NCBI GenBank assembly: GCA_002280565.1
Contig: NCEF01000024.1
Coordinates: forward strand, 909-64,908
Reading direction: 5' to 3'
Length of the DNA stretch: 64,000 bases
DNA from: Sphingomonas sp. 32-66-10
Lineage (GTDB): Bacteria; Pseudomonadota; Alphaproteobacteria; Sphingomonadales; Sphingomonadaceae
Shown here: in pieces, positions 19,697 through 31,177 of the stretch
Position numbering within the stretch: position 1 is the stretch's first letter
Layout of the letters: every line of letters begins with the position of its first letter
Made by a program: the position numbers and the translations under genes
Notes under the pieces: generated by a model
Told to the model about the DNA's origin: nothing
Database searches by the model: none
What the model saw: the letters and a program-made list of their open reading frames with translations, nothing else

Positions 19697-20875
19697 ATGA
19701 CCGAAGTCGTGATCACCGCCGCCAAGCGCACCCCCGTCGGCAGCTTTCTCGGTGCCTTTGCCGCCACCCCCGCGCACGAACTCGGCCGCATCGCGATCGA
19801 GGCTGCGCTGGCACAGGCCGGGGTCAAGGGCGAAGAGGTGTCGGAAGTGATCCTGGGTCAGGTGCTCACCGCCGCGCAGGGCCAGAACCCCGCGCGTCAG
19901 GCGTCGATGGCGGCGGGCGTGCCAAAGGAAGTGCCCGCATGGGGCCTCAACCAGGTCTGCGGCTCCGGCCTGCGCGCCGTCGCACTCGCGGCACAGGCGG
20001 TGCAGACCGGCGATGCCACGATCGTCGTCGCGGGCGGCCAGGAATCGATGTCGCTCGCCGCGCATGCGCAGACGCTGCGTGCGGGTGCGAAGATGGGCGA
20101 TGTCGCATTGGTCGATACCATGATCAAGGACGGCCTGACCGACGTCTTCAACGGCTATCACATGGGCATCACCGCGGAAAACCTCGCCGAGCAGTATCAG
20201 GTCAGCCGCGGCGAGCAGGACGAGTTCGCCGTCCGCTCGCAGAATCTCGCCGAAGCCGCCCGCGCCGAGGGCCGCTTTGCGGACGAGATCGCCCCGGTCA
20301 CGATCAAGGGCCGCAAGGGCGACACCATCGTCGACCAGGACGAATATATCCGCGCCGGCGCAACGCTGGACGGCATCGCAGGCCTGCGCCCCGCGTTCAA
20401 GAAGGATGGCACCGTCACCGCCGGCAACGCGTCGGGCCTCAACGACGGCGCGGCGGCGCTGGTGGTGATGAGCCGCGAGGAAGCCGAAAAGCGTGGCGCA
20501 CCGATCCTCGCCACGATCAAGAGCTGGGCAACTGCCGGGGTCGATCCGTCGATCATGGGCATCGGCCCGGTCCCCGCGTCGAAAAAGGCGCTGGAAAAGG
20601 CCGGCTGGACCGTCGCTGACCTCGACCTGATCGAAGCGAATGAGGCGTTCGCGGCCCAGGCGCTGTGCGTTGGCAAGGAACTCGGATTCGATCCCGCCAA
20701 GGTCAACGTCAATGGCGGCGCGATCGCGATCGGCCATCCGATCGGCGCAAGCGGTGCGCGCGTGCTGACCACGCTGATCTATGAAATGACGCGCCGCGGT
20801 GCAAAAAAGGGACTCGCGACTCTGTGCATCGGCGGGGGCATGGGCATCGCCATGTGCGTCGAACGCAACGGCTGA
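19697..20875 (+). CDS. phaA: acetyl-CoA acetyltransferase (thiolase)
   Basis: This biosynthetic thiolase condenses two acetyl-CoA to acetoacetyl-CoA, the first step of polyhydroxybutyrate synthesis. The acyl-accepting Cys88 lies in [11 protein letters not shown], the catalytic His in GHPIGASG and the second Cys in CIGGGMG, close to the C-terminus. The 392-residue length is standard. It starts 27 bases after the synthase-like gene with AGGAG upstream, so the two are probably co-transcribed. No acetoacetyl-CoA reductase (phaB) follows. A catabolic atoB role is also possible. Confidence 0.93.
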   Translation: MTEVVITAAKRTPVGSFLGAFAATPAHELGRIAIEAALAQAGVKGEEVSEVILGQVLTAAQGQNPARQASMAAGVPKEVPAWGLNQVCGSGLRAVALAAQAVQTGDATIVVAGGQESMSLAAHAQTLRAGAKMGDVALVDTMIKDGLTDVFNGYHMGITAENLAEQYQVSRGEQDEFAVRSQNLAEAARAEGRFADEIAPVTIKGRKGDTIVDQDEYIRAGATLDGIAGLRPAFKKDGTVTAGNASGLNDGAAALVVMSREEAEKRGAPILATIKSWATAGVDPSIMGIGPVPASKKALEKAGWTVADLDLIEANEAFAAQALCVGKELGFDPAKVNVNGGAIAIGHPIGASGARVLTTLIYEMTRRGAKKGLATLCIGGGMGIAMCVERNG

Positions 20876-20938
20876 TTCCCTAAGGTTTGAATTAGTTCAC
20901 GCCAGCGTCCAGTTTTGAAACTTTATGTCGCCGGATTC

Positions 20939-20974
20939 GTGTTGCACCGCACCATTGTGGCAATGTTGCAACAC
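20939..20974. promoter_or_regulatory. inverted repeat upstream of the TonB-dependent receptor
   Basis: GTGTTGCA (20939-20946) and TGCAACAC (20967-20974) are a perfect 8-bp inverted repeat with 20 bases between, and an inner ATTG-TGG-CAAT adds four more pairs. It lies in the 206-base gap between the thiolase and the receptor gene, about 110 bases before the receptor start. It could be an operator or a transcribed stem-loop. Confidence 0.4.
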
Positions 20975-21081
20975 GATGACGGCGAATCTTACGAAACGGG
21001 GACGCTTTTGCTTGCGCTAGGCTGAACAAAACGGTTTCCTCTGTGACGAACCGGCATTCAGCCGGGTCGAAGGGGAATCAT

Positions 21082-24000
21082 ATGAACATTAGTCGTCTTC
21101 TGGCGGCGACCGCGCTTGCGAGTGCGAGCTTCGCTGTTCCGCAAGTCGCTCTTGCACAGACCACGCCGACTCCTGCGCCCACGACCGCTCAGGATGAAGC
21201 GGAAGAGGAAGAGTCCAACGAGGCCGAAGTCACCGTCACGGGTTCGCGCATCCGTCGCGACACCTTCTCGACGGTCGAGCCGATCACCGTGGTGACCAAG
21301 CAGGAAATCACCCAATCGGGCTTCGCAAGCGCGACCGACGCGCTGCAGAGCGCCGAAGTGACGGCTGGCGCTGGCCAGATCAACAACTTCTACGGTGGTT
21401 TCGTGACCGCTGGCGGCACCGGCGCCAACACGCTGGGTCTGCGCAACCTCGGCCCGGCGCGTACGCTGGTCCTGCTGAACGGCCGCCGCATCGCGCCGGC
21501 CGGTACGCGCGGCAACGTCCTGGCGGCCGACCTTAACGTTCTCCCGACGTCCATCATCGAGCGGATCGAAGTCCTGAAGGCTGGCGCTTCGTCGGTCTAT
21601 GGTTCGGACGCGATCGCGGGCGTTGTGAACATCATCACCGATACCACGACGCGCGGCCTGACGCTCGAAGCGCAGGTTAACGTTCCTGAAGTCGGTGCCG
21701 GCGTCGATCGCCGCATTTCGGCAACCTTCGGGTTCGAGAGCGGTCCGCTCAACGTCATCGGCTCGGTCGAATATCGTCAGCGCGATGCGATGACCCTGGC
21801 CGACCGCGACTTCACCAAGTGCCCGATCCCCGGCTTCCGCCTCGATGCCGATTCGCCGATCGGTTCGGACGATCCGTACCCGCTGGGTGACCCGCGTAAC
21901 TGCTTCACCATCGACAATGGTGGTGTGACGATCAACACCCTGGGCGTGCCGACCCGCTCGGGTATCGGCCGTACCAGCGGTACGCTCGGTAACTTCAACC
22001 GCTTCGTCCCGGCTCCCGGCCTTGGCGGTGGCGCGACCCCGGGCTATCTCGGTGTCGGTCTCTATGACCGCGACAGCTTCGATCCGCGCAGCCAGGAAGA
22101 AGAGCTGATCACCCCGGTCAAGACCTATACCGGCTTCCTCGCTGCCAGCTATGACATCGACGGCCTCGGCAATGCCGAGATCTACGGTGAACTGCTCGCC
22201 ACGCGTCGCCAGTCGTCGTCGAAGCTGTATCGCCAGCTGTCGATCGACTATCTGCGCGGTAGCCCGCTGCTCCCGATTGAGTTCCGTAACGGCACCTTCC
22301 TCTCTGCGACCAACACCACCAGCGGTCAGCCGATCGCAGCGCGCGCGTTCGTCGGCTTCGGCCTGACCGACTCGGCGCAGGAAGTTGACTATGTGCGGGC
22401 CGGTCTCGGCATCCGCGGCGACTTCTTCCTGAGCGGCTGGCGCTATGACGTGTACGCTGGCAAGTCGTTCACGGACGGCACCTACGAGATCGACTCGTTC
22501 CTGATCGATCGCGTCGCTGCGTCCACCAACGTCGTCCAGAACGCCGACGGCAGCTTCAGCTGCGCCGCAGCAGCTACCCTTGCCAACTGCGTTGCCGCTC
22601 CGGCGCTCAGCGCGGCGGTGATCGGCGGCGACCTGCCGCAGGCATGGCGCGACTATATCCTGCAGAACACGATCGGAACCACCAAGTTCCGCGAAGCCAC
22701 CTTCTCCGCCGCGATCGACGGTCCGGTGTTCGCACTGCCGGGTGGCGACGTTCAGCTCGCGGTTGGCGTCGAGTATCGTGAGCAGGAAATCGACGACACC
22801 CCGGATGACAACTCGATCCGCGGTAACCTGCTCGGCCTGACCGCCGGTACGCCGACGCGCGGCAAGGACAACGTCAAGGAAGCCTTTGCCGAAATCTATC
22901 TGCCGATCCTGTCGGGTCGTCCGTTCTTTGAGAACCTCAACCTGAACGCTTCGGCGCGCTACACCGACTATGCGTCCTATGGTTCGGACGTGACCTACAA
23001 GGTCGCGGGCGAGTGGGAGTTCTTCAAGGGCTTCGGTATCCGCGGCAGCTATGGCACGTCCTATCGTGCACCGGCGCTTGCTGAACAGTTCCTGGGCGCG
23101 ACCAGCGGCTTCATCAGCTCTGCGAACGATCCGTGCGATGCGGACAACTTCCCGCGTGTGAATGGCGCGCCGAACCCCGCTGGCTATAGCGTGGCTCAGC
23201 AGCAGCGCGCCGCCAACTGCCTTGCCGTCGGCATCGACGTCGCAACGTTCCAGCAGAATAGCGGCATCACGTCGTTCACCCGTGGCGGTGCGGAGACCGG
23301 CCTGTCGGCGGAAACCTCGACCAACTGGTCGGTTGGTGCCGTGCTTCAGCCGCGCATCGCCGCCGGCACGACCCTCGCCCTCGCGATTGACTATTTCAAT
23401 ATCGAGGTGACGAACGGCGTTTCGGCACTCAGCGGCACGACGATCCTCAACCGTTGCTACAACGCGGTTGACTTCGACCCGACGGGTGGCTTCTGCCGCT
23501 TCGTCCAGCGTGACGCCAACCAGGCACTCACGGTGACCAGCGGTTTCGTGAACCTCGCGACCGACGTCGTGAAGGGTTACGAGGCCTCGGCACGCTTCGC
23601 CACCGACCTGTTCGGCGGCCGCCTGACGATCAACGCCAACGTCACCAAGTACACCGAACAGTCGGACAAGACTTTCCCTGAGGAAATCCTGCTCGACTCC
23701 AACGGTACGCTGAACGTGCCGGACTGGGTTGGTTCGGGTGACGTCAGCTTCCGTTCGGGCCCGGTCACGGCGCGCTACGGGATCACCTGGTTCGATGGTT
23801 CGAGCGGCACCGCCGTGTACAACCAGACCAGCCGCACCACCGGTGTGGTGAACCAGGCCAACGTCGACATCCTCAACACCTTCTACCAGATTGAGGTGCC
23901 GTCGTACTTCCTGCACAACGCGTCGCTTCAGTTCAACGTCAACAAGAAGTTCGAACTGACGATGGGCGTGCGGAACCTGTTCGACACCGAACCGCCTCAG

Positions 24001-24099
24001 GTCACCGTGTACTACACCACGATCGGTAACGCGCCGCTCTATTCGGGCTACGACTATACCGGCCGTCAGGTGTTCATCAACACGACCTTCAAGTTCTAA
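21082..24099 (+). CDS. TonB-dependent outer-membrane receptor (1005 aa)
   Basis: The signal peptide ends ALAQ near residue 26. A short acidic linker leads to a TonB box-like EVTVTGSRI. The plug domain follows (LGLRNLGPARTLVLLNGRR, AGASSVYGSDAIAGVVNII), then a C-terminal beta-barrel ending in Phe (INTTFKF), as required for outer-membrane insertion. Sphingomonads carry many such receptors for siderophores, sugars or peptides; the ligand is not readable here. The start at ATG 21082 has AAGGGGA upstream. The coding sequence uses more GGT/GTT codons than its neighbours, which may reflect high expression. It is monocistronic, with its own terminator. Confidence 0.96.
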   Translation: MNISRLLAATALASASFAVPQVALAQTTPTPAPTTAQDEAEEEESNEAEVTVTGSRIRRDTFSTVEPITVVTKQEITQSGFASATDALQSAEVTAGAGQINNFYGGFVTAGGTGANTLGLRNLGPARTLVLLNGRRIAPAGTRGNVLAADLNVLPTSIIERIEVLKAGASSVYGSDAIAGVVNIITDTTTRGLTLEAQVNVPEVGAGVDRRISATFGFESGPLNVIGSVEYRQRDAMTLADRDFTKCPIPGFRLDADSPIGSDDPYPLGDPRNCFTIDNGGVTINTLGVPTRSGIGRTSGTLGNFNRFVPAPGLGGGATPGYLGVGLYDRDSFDPRSQEEELITPVKTYTGFLAASYDIDGLGNAEIYGELLATRRQSSSKLYRQLSIDYLRGSPLLPIEFRNGTFLSATNTTSGQPIAARAFVGFGLTDSAQEVDYVRAGLGIRGDFFLSGWRYDVYAGKSFTDGTYEIDSFLIDRVAASTNVVQNADGSFSCAAAATLANCVAAPALSAAVIGGDLPQAWRDYILQNTIGTTKFREATFSAAIDGPVFALPGGDVQLAVGVEYREQEIDDTPDDNSIRGNLLGLTAGTPTRGKDNVKEAFAEIYLPILSGRPFFENLNLNASARYTDYASYGSDVTYKVAGEWEFFKGFGIRGSYGTSYRAPALAEQFLGATSGFISSANDPCDADNFPRVNGAPNPAGYSVAQQQRAANCLAVGIDVATFQQNSGITSFTRGGAETGLSAETSTNWSVGAVLQPRIAAGTTLALAIDYFNIEVTNGVSALSGTTILNRCYNAVDFDPTGGFCRFVQRDANQALTVTSGFVNLATDVVKGYEASARFATDLFGGRLTINANVTKYTEQSDKTFPEEILLDSNGTLNVPDWVGSGDVSFRSGPVTARYGITWFDGSSGTAVYNQTSRTTGVVNQANVDILNTFYQIEVPSYFLHNASLQFNVNKKFELTMGVRNLFDTEPPQVTVYYTTIGNAPLYSGYDYTGRQVFINTTFKF

Positions 24100-24119
24100 T
24101 CAGAACTTCGAAAACTTCG

Positions 24120-24156
24120 GGGCCGCCTGTCACGCGACAGGCGGCCCTTTTTATTT
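24120..24156 (+). terminator. intrinsic terminator of the TonB-dependent receptor gene
   Basis: GGGCCGCCTGTC (24120-24131) pairs perfectly with GACAGGCGGCCC (24136-24147) around an ACGC loop and is followed by TTTTTATTT. Confidence 0.93.
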
Positions 24157-24171
24157 GGCCGAAGCGCGCCC

Positions 24172-24206
24172 AAAAAAATGGGCCAGCGGATAAGCCGCTG
24201 ACCCAT
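24172..24206 (-). terminator. intrinsic terminator of the minus-strand gene at 24227
   Basis: On the minus strand, ATGGG-TC-AGCGG pairs with CCGCT-GG-CCCAT around a five-base loop, and seven T residues follow. It stands tail to tail with the receptor terminator. Confidence 0.8.
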
Positions 24207-24226
24207 CGTCATTCGCTGAAAACCGA

Positions 24227-24640
24227 CTATTTCGCGTCGGACTTCACGCGCTCATAGGGCACGAAATCGCCGAGCACGACGAACCCGCTCCACATCCGCG
24301 ACGAACGATCGACCAGGTCGATCTTGTCGATATTGCACAGCTGGCTGCCATAGATTTTGGTGACGAGGATTTCGTCATCGTTCAGCTGCTCGGCACCCCC
24401 GCGCGGGCGGTTGACGTACAGCTTCGATCCAGCGCGATAGACGATTGCCGTCTTGTCGATCACCGTGCTCTGATCGAGCCGCGAATGCGGCAGACAGCGC
24501 ACGGGCTTTCCAGCAACGCGGCCCTCCAGCATCTTGGCGAGTTCGGCTTCGCCCTTGGGATAGGGTTTTTGATCGGCCGTTGCGGCGCCCGGCAGGGTCA
24601 GGGCGGCAAGGGCGGCGGCGGCGGCAAATGCAAGACGCAT
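24227..24640 (-). CDS. small secreted protein of unknown function (137 aa)
   Basis: The start ATG at 24640 yields a clean signal peptide (residues 1-22, ending ATADQ); the frame stays open upstream but lacks a signal there. The mature part has two cysteines (in VRCLPHSRLD and SQLCNIDKID), likely a disulfide, and a central RAGSKLYVNRPRGG segment. I recognise no named domain with confidence. Similar short exported proteins with RCLP and C-N-I-D motifs are, from memory, frequent in sphingomonads. It ends in its own terminator. Confidence 0.75.
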   Translation of the reverse strand: MRLAFAAAAALAALTLPGAATADQKPYPKGEAELAKMLEGRVAGKPVRCLPHSRLDQSTVIDKTAIVYRAGSKLYVNRPRGGAEQLNDDEILVTKIYGSQLCNIDKIDLVDRSSRMWSGFVVLGDFVPYERVKSDAK

Positions 24641-24710
24641 GGCGTTCCACTCCTCTGTGACGCAACATGGTATCGGATCGCGCCTTTCGCAACGCTGAAC
24701 CGGATTGGAG

Positions 24711-25745
24711 CTATACCCAGATGCGATCGTACCGCGCGCCAAGGCCGGTCAGCAGCTCATATTGCGACAGCCCCGTCAGCGCAGCGGTGGCCGCCAGATC
24801 ATAGTCCATCGCCAGCCAGTCGCCCTCGACAAGATCCGGTGCGGCACGCACATCGATTGCGGTCAGGTCCATCGACACCCGCCCAATGACCGGCAACACG
24901 CGATCGTCCAGCATCGCCCGCCCCTTGCCCGAAAAGCAGCGCAGATAGCCGTCGGCATAGCCCAGATTGACGATCGCCACTTCGGTATCGGCGGTCGCAG
25001 TCCAGGTCAGGTTATACCCCACGCCTGCGCCCGCCGGGACCAGCCGCCGCTGCAGAATCTGCGCCTCAGGCGTCACCACCTGACGAATCCGCCCGGCCAG
25101 CGCGGGCACCGGCACCGCACCATAGAGCGCAACACCCGGCCGCGTCAGGTCGAACGCATAATCCGGACCGAGCGCAATTCCGGCCGAATTGGCCAGGCTC
25201 ATCCGCCGCGCCTGCGTCCGGTCGCGCAACGCCGCAAGGCTGTCGCGCTGCTGCGCATTCAGCGGCGACTCGTCATCCGCGCAGGCCAGATGACTCATCA
25301 GCGTCTCGACCTGCATCCCGGCGAGCAGCCCTGCGGCAACATCCTCGGGCCGGATGCCGAGCCGGTTCATGCCAGTATCGACCATGACGTCGCACGCGCC
25401 GCCCCCGGCATCGCGCCAGCGACGCACCTGCTGCACACTGTTGAGCACCGGGCGCGCATGGGGCGACTCCAGCGCCACGGCCATGTCGTCTTCGCGCACA
25501 CCATGCAACACCGACACTGCGACGCCTGCATCGGCCAGCGCCAGCACCTCGCGCCACGTCGCAACAAAGAAATCGCGACACCCCGCCTCCGCCAGATGGC
25601 GCACCACCTCCGGCGCGCCCAGGCCATAGCCATTGGCCTTGACCGCAGCGCCGCACGCTGCCGTCCCGCTCATCGCGGCCAGCGTGTGCCAATTGGCGAC
25701 CAGCGCGTCGCGGTCGAGACGCAGGCGAAGCGGAGAAGCGATCAT
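24711..25745 (-). CDS. alr: alanine racemase
   Basis: A PLP enzyme that interconverts L- and D-alanine, supplying D-alanine for peptidoglycan. The Schiff-base Lys36 is in AVKANGYGLG. The substrate-binding segment VDTGMNRLG and the second catalytic Tyr in GAGVGYNLTW are present, and the C-terminal beta domain has GRVSMDLTAID. At 344 residues it is slightly shorter than the usual 350-380. It lies downstream of the MHS transporter on the same strand with a 35-base gap, so co-transcription is possible. Confidence 0.95.
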   Translation of the reverse strand: MIASPLRLRLDRDALVANWHTLAAMSGTAACGAAVKANGYGLGAPEVVRHLAEAGCRDFFVATWREVLALADAGVAVSVLHGVREDDMAVALESPHARPVLNSVQQVRRWRDAGGGACDVMVDTGMNRLGIRPEDVAAGLLAGMQVETLMSHLACADDESPLNAQQRDSLAALRDRTQARRMSLANSAGIALGPDYAFDLTRPGVALYGAVPVPALAGRIRQVVTPEAQILQRRLVPAGAGVGYNLTWTATADTEVAIVNLGYADGYLRCFSGKGRAMLDDRVLPVIGRVSMDLTAIDVRAAPDLVEGDWLAMDYDLAATAALTGLSQYELLTGLGARYDRIWV

Positions 25746-25780
25746 CCAGCCCGGTTAGGCATCACGTGCACGCACCGCAA

Positions 25781-27379
25781 TCATTCGTGAACCAGATCGC
25801 GTTCCTTGAGGAAGAAGACGGTCACCGCCAGCGCCATCGCGACCACGATCCAGGTGTACCACAGCCCCGCATAGGGATCGCCGCTCTTGGCCACCATATA
25901 TTGGCTGATCAACGGCAGGAATCCGCCGAAATAGCCGGTGCCGATATGATAGGGGATCGACATTGAGCTGTAGCGGATGCGCGGCGGGAACAGCTCGGTC
26001 AGCAGCGCGGCAACCGGACCATAGGTCGCGCCCGACAGCGCCGCCAGCGCGACGATGGCGATCAGGATCAGCACCAGATCGACCGTCCCCGGCGTCACGC
26101 GCTCAAGCGAATAGCCCGACTCGGCCAGCGCCTTGTCGATATCGACCGAAGTGTTCGAAACCACCGGGATGCTGCCAATCGCGACCGATGCGGACGGAGT
26201 CACCTCCTGCGTATAGGGAATGCCCTTTTTCGAAAGATAATCCATCAGCTGCCCGCACGTCGTCGATTGCTGCGCGGCAAAGGGATCATAGGCGCAGTCC
26301 GGTCCCGAAACGACCACCGGGGCGCGCTTCGCCGCCTCTGCCAGCCCCGGATTGGCGGCATGTCCCATTGCCCAGAACAGCGGGAACAGCAGCAACAGAG
26401 TGAAACCATAGCCGATGATGATCGGCTTCTTCCGCCCGATCTTGTCGCTGAGCTTGCCGAACAGGATGAACCAGAACAGCCCCGCCGCCGCGCCCCCGGC
26501 GGCGAGCAATTGCGCCACCACCGGCTCGACCCGCATCGGCCCCTGCAGGAACGACAGGACCGAGAAGGTCGCGGTGTACCAGATCACGGTCAGCCCGGCC
26601 GCGATCCCGAACAAGGCGACCAGCAACCGCCGCCAGTTGCCGGGATAGGTGAAGCTCTCCTTCAGCGGATTGCGCGCAATCTCGCCCGACGCCTTCATCG
26701 CCTTGAACACCGGGCTCTCGTTGAGCTTGACGCGCATCCACAGCGAGATGGCAAGCAGCGCGATCGAGAAGATGAACGGCAGACGCCAGCCCCAATCGTC
26801 AAACGTCTCCGCCGGCATGCTGAACCGCGTCATCAGAACGATAGCGAGACTGAGGATTAACCCGGCCGACACACTCGCCTGAATGAAGCTGGTGTGATAG
26901 CCGGCGCGGCCCGGGGGCGAATGTTCCGCGACATAGATTGCCGCCCCGCCATATTCGCCGCCCAGCGCCAGCCCCTGCAGGATGCGCAGGCCGATGACGA
27001 TCATCGGCGCGGCAACGCCGATGCTGGCATAGGATGGGACGAGGCCGACTCCCGCAGTCGCGATGCCCATCAGCGTGATGGTGACGAGGAAGGTATATTT
27101 GCGCCCGAGCCTGTCGCCCAGATAGCCGAACAGCACCGCACCCAGCGGACGGAACCCGAACCCGACCGCGAACCCCGCCCAGGCGTAGAGCGCCTCGAGC
27201 ACCGGATTGCCGGTCGCGAAGAAGGTGCGCCCGATGATCCCCGACGCGGCGAGCGTGCCGTAGATGAAGAAATCATACCATTCGAACACGGTGCCCAGCG
27301 ATGACGCGGTCACCACTTGCCGCATTTCCGCCCTGCTCGGCTCGCGCTGTTCCAGCGCCTCGTCCGCAGTGGTCGCCAT
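25781..27379 (-). CDS. MFS transporter, metabolite:H+ symporter (MHS) family (532 aa)
   Basis: A polytopic inner-membrane transporter of the ProP/ShiA/KgtP type. The N-terminal signature SSLGTVFEWYDFFIYGTLA is diagnostic for MHS members, and the loop 2-3 motif appears as GYLGDRLGRKYTF. About twelve hydrophobic segments are visible. An extra periplasmic loop of about 80 residues (around residues 360-440), containing three cysteines, is longer than in ProP. The start is ATG at 27379 (MATTADEALEQ). Substrates of this family include organic acids, betaines and amino acids; which one applies is not clear. Confidence 0.92.
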   Translation of the reverse strand: MATTADEALEQREPSRAEMRQVVTASSLGTVFEWYDFFIYGTLAASGIIGRTFFATGNPVLEALYAWAGFAVGFGFRPLGAVLFGYLGDRLGRKYTFLVTITLMGIATAGVGLVPSYASIGVAAPMIVIGLRILQGLALGGEYGGAAIYVAEHSPPGRAGYHTSFIQASVSAGLILSLAIVLMTRFSMPAETFDDWGWRLPFIFSIALLAISLWMRVKLNESPVFKAMKASGEIARNPLKESFTYPGNWRRLLVALFGIAAGLTVIWYTATFSVLSFLQGPMRVEPVVAQLLAAGGAAAGLFWFILFGKLSDKIGRKKPIIIGYGFTLLLLFPLFWAMGHAANPGLAEAAKRAPVVVSGPDCAYDPFAAQQSTTCGQLMDYLSKKGIPYTQEVTPSASVAIGSIPVVSNTSVDIDKALAESGYSLERVTPGTVDLVLILIAIVALAALSGATYGPVAALLTELFPPRIRYSSMSIPYHIGTGYFGGFLPLISQYMVAKSGDPYAGLWYTWIVVAMALAVTVFFLKERDLVHE

Positions 27380-27504
27380 GTTCAGAATCCCCCAATCCCT
27401 TTGGTGCAAGGGTTTAACGGGTTGGGAGGGGGCGGCAAGCACCCAATTCTTCCCTGAAATGGGGAGGAATTGGAAACCGCGCAATTCCCTCCTAAAGCCC
27501 CCAC

Positions 27505-29118
27505 ATGCTCCGTCTCTCCGGCCTCAACCTTCCGCTGAACCACGCATCTGAAGCGATTCCCGCCGCAATCTGCGATCGGCTCGGCATCGCGCGCGCGGAC
27601 CTCAAGGGCTGGACCCTGTTCAAGCGCGGCAACGACGCGCGGCGCCGCAACGCGATTCAGCTGGTCTATACGTTCGACCTCGACCTGGCCGACGAAGCCG
27701 CGGTCCTTGCCCGCTTCCCCGACGACAAGGATGTCCGCCCCACCCCCGACATGGTCTATCACCCGCCCGTCATCGCCCCGGCCGGATGGTCGGGCAAGCG
27801 GCCCGTCGTGATCGGCGCTGGCCCATGCGGTATCTTCGCCGGCCTGATCCTGGCGCAGATGGGCTTTCGCCCGATCATCCTCGATCGCGGCAAGGTGGTG
27901 CGGCAGCGGACCAAGGACACCTGGGGCCTGTGGCGGCGCAGCGAGCTCAACCCCGACAGCAATGTCCAGTTCGGCGAAGGCGGCGCGGGCACCTTTTCCG
28001 ACGGCAAGCTCTATTGCCGGGTCAAGGACCCCCGCTTCCTCGGCCGCAAGGTGCTGGAGGAGTTCGTCAAGGCCGGCGCACCCGACGATATCCTGTGGGA
28101 AGCGCACCCGCATATCGGCACCTTCCGCCTCGTCACCATGGTCGAAAGCATGCGCGCGGCGATCGAGGAACTGGGCGGCGAATATCGCTGGCAGACGCGC
28201 GTCGACGACATCGAACTGGATGCAAACCGCAACATCCGCGGCCTGCATCTGCACGACGGCGGCTTCATCGAGACCGATCAAGTCGTCCTCGCGGTCGGCC
28301 ATAGCGCGCGCCCGACCTTTGAAATGCTCCACCGCCGCGGCGTGCATGTCGAGGCCAAGCCGTTCGCGATCGGGGTGCGGATCGAACATCCGCAGGCGTG
28401 GATCGACACCGCGCGCTTCGGCAATTGCGCCAAGCACCCCGATCTCGGCCCCGCCGCCTATTCGGTGGTGCATCACGCCTCGAACGGGCGCAGCGTCTAC
28501 AGCTTCTGCATGTGCCCCGGCGGTCGCGTCGTCGCCGCGACCAGCGAAGCGGGGCGCGTCGTCACCAATGGCATGAGCCAGTATAGCCGCGCCGAATTCA
28601 ACGCCAATTCGGGCCTGGTGGTCGCGATCGACCCGGCGCGCGATTATCCCGACGGGCCATTGGCGGGCCTCTCGCTCCAGCGCCACTTCGAGGATCTCGC
28701 GTTCGTTGCTGGCGGCTCCAACTATAACGCCCCGGTCCAGCGCGTTGGCGACCTGCTCGCCGGCCGCGCCTCGACTGCGATCGGCGAAGTGGTGCCCAGC
28801 TACAAGCCCGGCGTGACGCCGACCAACCTGTCCGCCTGCCTGCCGTCCTTCGCGATCGAGGCGTTCCGCGAGGCACTGCCCATCTTCGGCCGCCGCATCG
28901 CCAATTACGACCATCCCGACGCGATCATGACCGGGGTCGAAACGCGCACGTCCAGCCCGATCCGCATTACGCGCAACGGCGATTTTCAGAGCCTCAACAC
29001 CCCCGGCCTGTTCCCGGCGGGCGAAGGCGCAGGTTATGCTGGCGGCATCCTCTCCGCCGCGATCGACGGGATCAAGGTCGCGGAGGCGGTGGCGGCGCGG
29101 CTGGTCGGCACACGGTGA
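27505..29118 (+). CDS. FAD-dependent oxidoreductase, uncharacterised (COG2509-like, 537 aa)
   Basis: An N-terminal region of about 95 residues precedes a dinucleotide-binding motif GAGPCGIFAGLILAQMG (from residue 104). GGAGTFSDGKLYCR and a C-terminal GEGAGYAGGILSA complete the FAD/NAD(P)-binding fold of the COG2509 flavoproteins, whose substrates are not established. The gene is divergent from the MHS transporter (125-base gap) and ends 153 bases before mdh. Cysteines in the CMCPGG segment are conserved in this family as far as I recall. Product class is certain; the reaction is unknown. Confidence 0.9.
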   Translation: MLRLSGLNLPLNHASEAIPAAICDRLGIARADLKGWTLFKRGNDARRRNAIQLVYTFDLDLADEAAVLARFPDDKDVRPTPDMVYHPPVIAPAGWSGKRPVVIGAGPCGIFAGLILAQMGFRPIILDRGKVVRQRTKDTWGLWRRSELNPDSNVQFGEGGAGTFSDGKLYCRVKDPRFLGRKVLEEFVKAGAPDDILWEAHPHIGTFRLVTMVESMRAAIEELGGEYRWQTRVDDIELDANRNIRGLHLHDGGFIETDQVVLAVGHSARPTFEMLHRRGVHVEAKPFAIGVRIEHPQAWIDTARFGNCAKHPDLGPAAYSVVHHASNGRSVYSFCMCPGGRVVAATSEAGRVVTNGMSQYSRAEFNANSGLVVAIDPARDYPDGPLAGLSLQRHFEDLAFVAGGSNYNAPVQRVGDLLAGRASTAIGEVVPSYKPGVTPTNLSACLPSFAIEAFREALPIFGRRIANYDHPDAIMTGVETRTSSPIRITRNGDFQSLNTPGLFPAGEGAGYAGGILSAAIDGIKVAEAVAARLVGTR

Positions 29119-30580
<1,462 letters not shown>

Positions 30581-31177
30581 ATGTCGGCGCTCGCCGCCCT
30601 TATCGCAACATTCGGCTTGGCGCAGGCGGCACCCGCCCCTGCGCCATCGCCGCTGTTTGCGGCGTTCAAGGCGGCGTGCTTCAACCTCAAGAGCGCGGAC
30701 GGCAAGTCGGCATTCGACACGATCGCCCCCGCGGCCAAGGCTGCGGGCTGGACCGAGGTCGCCGAGGCCGATGCCGATCCGCGTATCGCGCGCATCACGG
30801 CCATGGGCCGCAAGGCGGTGCAGGCCGAGGAGCCCGACGGCACTCAGGCCGGCCAGATGTTCCGCCACAGCTTTGACGGCCGCACCGTGTGGCTCGTCAC
30901 GAGCCGCTTCGTCGCGAAGGAAGGCTATTGGGGCGACGGCTGCCGCGCCTATGACCTCGACGCGCCCGCCGCCCCGCCGCGCGAAGTGATCGACGGCTGG
31001 GTCGGCAAGGCACCGACCGGCGTTCAGGCCAACGGCACCGCGACCAAGCGTCTGTGGGAACCGTGGCAGACTGGCGTCAGCCTAGAAATTACCTATGTCC
31101 CGCGCGGTCATCCGCTCGGCTCGTCTTACGGCATCCAGGGCTTGGTCCTGGTCTCGCAATCTATCGGAGGGTTCTGA
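30581..31177 (+). CDS. secreted protein of unknown function between mdh and sucD (198 aa)
   Basis: A signal peptide covers residues 1-17 (LAQAAPAPAP after the hydrophobic core). The mature part has cysteines at about 33 and 126. The fold is not recognised, though similar proteins (often annotated only as hypothetical) are common in sphingomonads as far as I recall. The start codon directly follows the previous stop, and sucD starts directly after this stop, so translation is probably coupled along the operon. The position is where sucC would be expected in many alphaproteobacteria; this protein is not related to SucC. Confidence 0.7.
   Translation: MSALAALIATFGLAQAAPAPAPSPLFAAFKAACFNLKSADGKSAFDTIAPAAKAAGWTEVAEADADPRIARITAMGRKAVQAEEPDGTQAGQMFRHSFDGRTVWLVTSRFVAKEGYWGDGCRAYDLDAPAAPPREVIDGWVGKAPTGVQANGTATKRLWEPWQTGVSLEITYVPRGHPLGSSYGIQGLVLVSQSIGGF

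Noticed and set aside
21058..23916. 952-codon minus-strand open frame opposite the TonB-dependent receptor
   Set aside because: The plus strand encodes a complete receptor with plug and barrel motifs; the antisense product has no motif.
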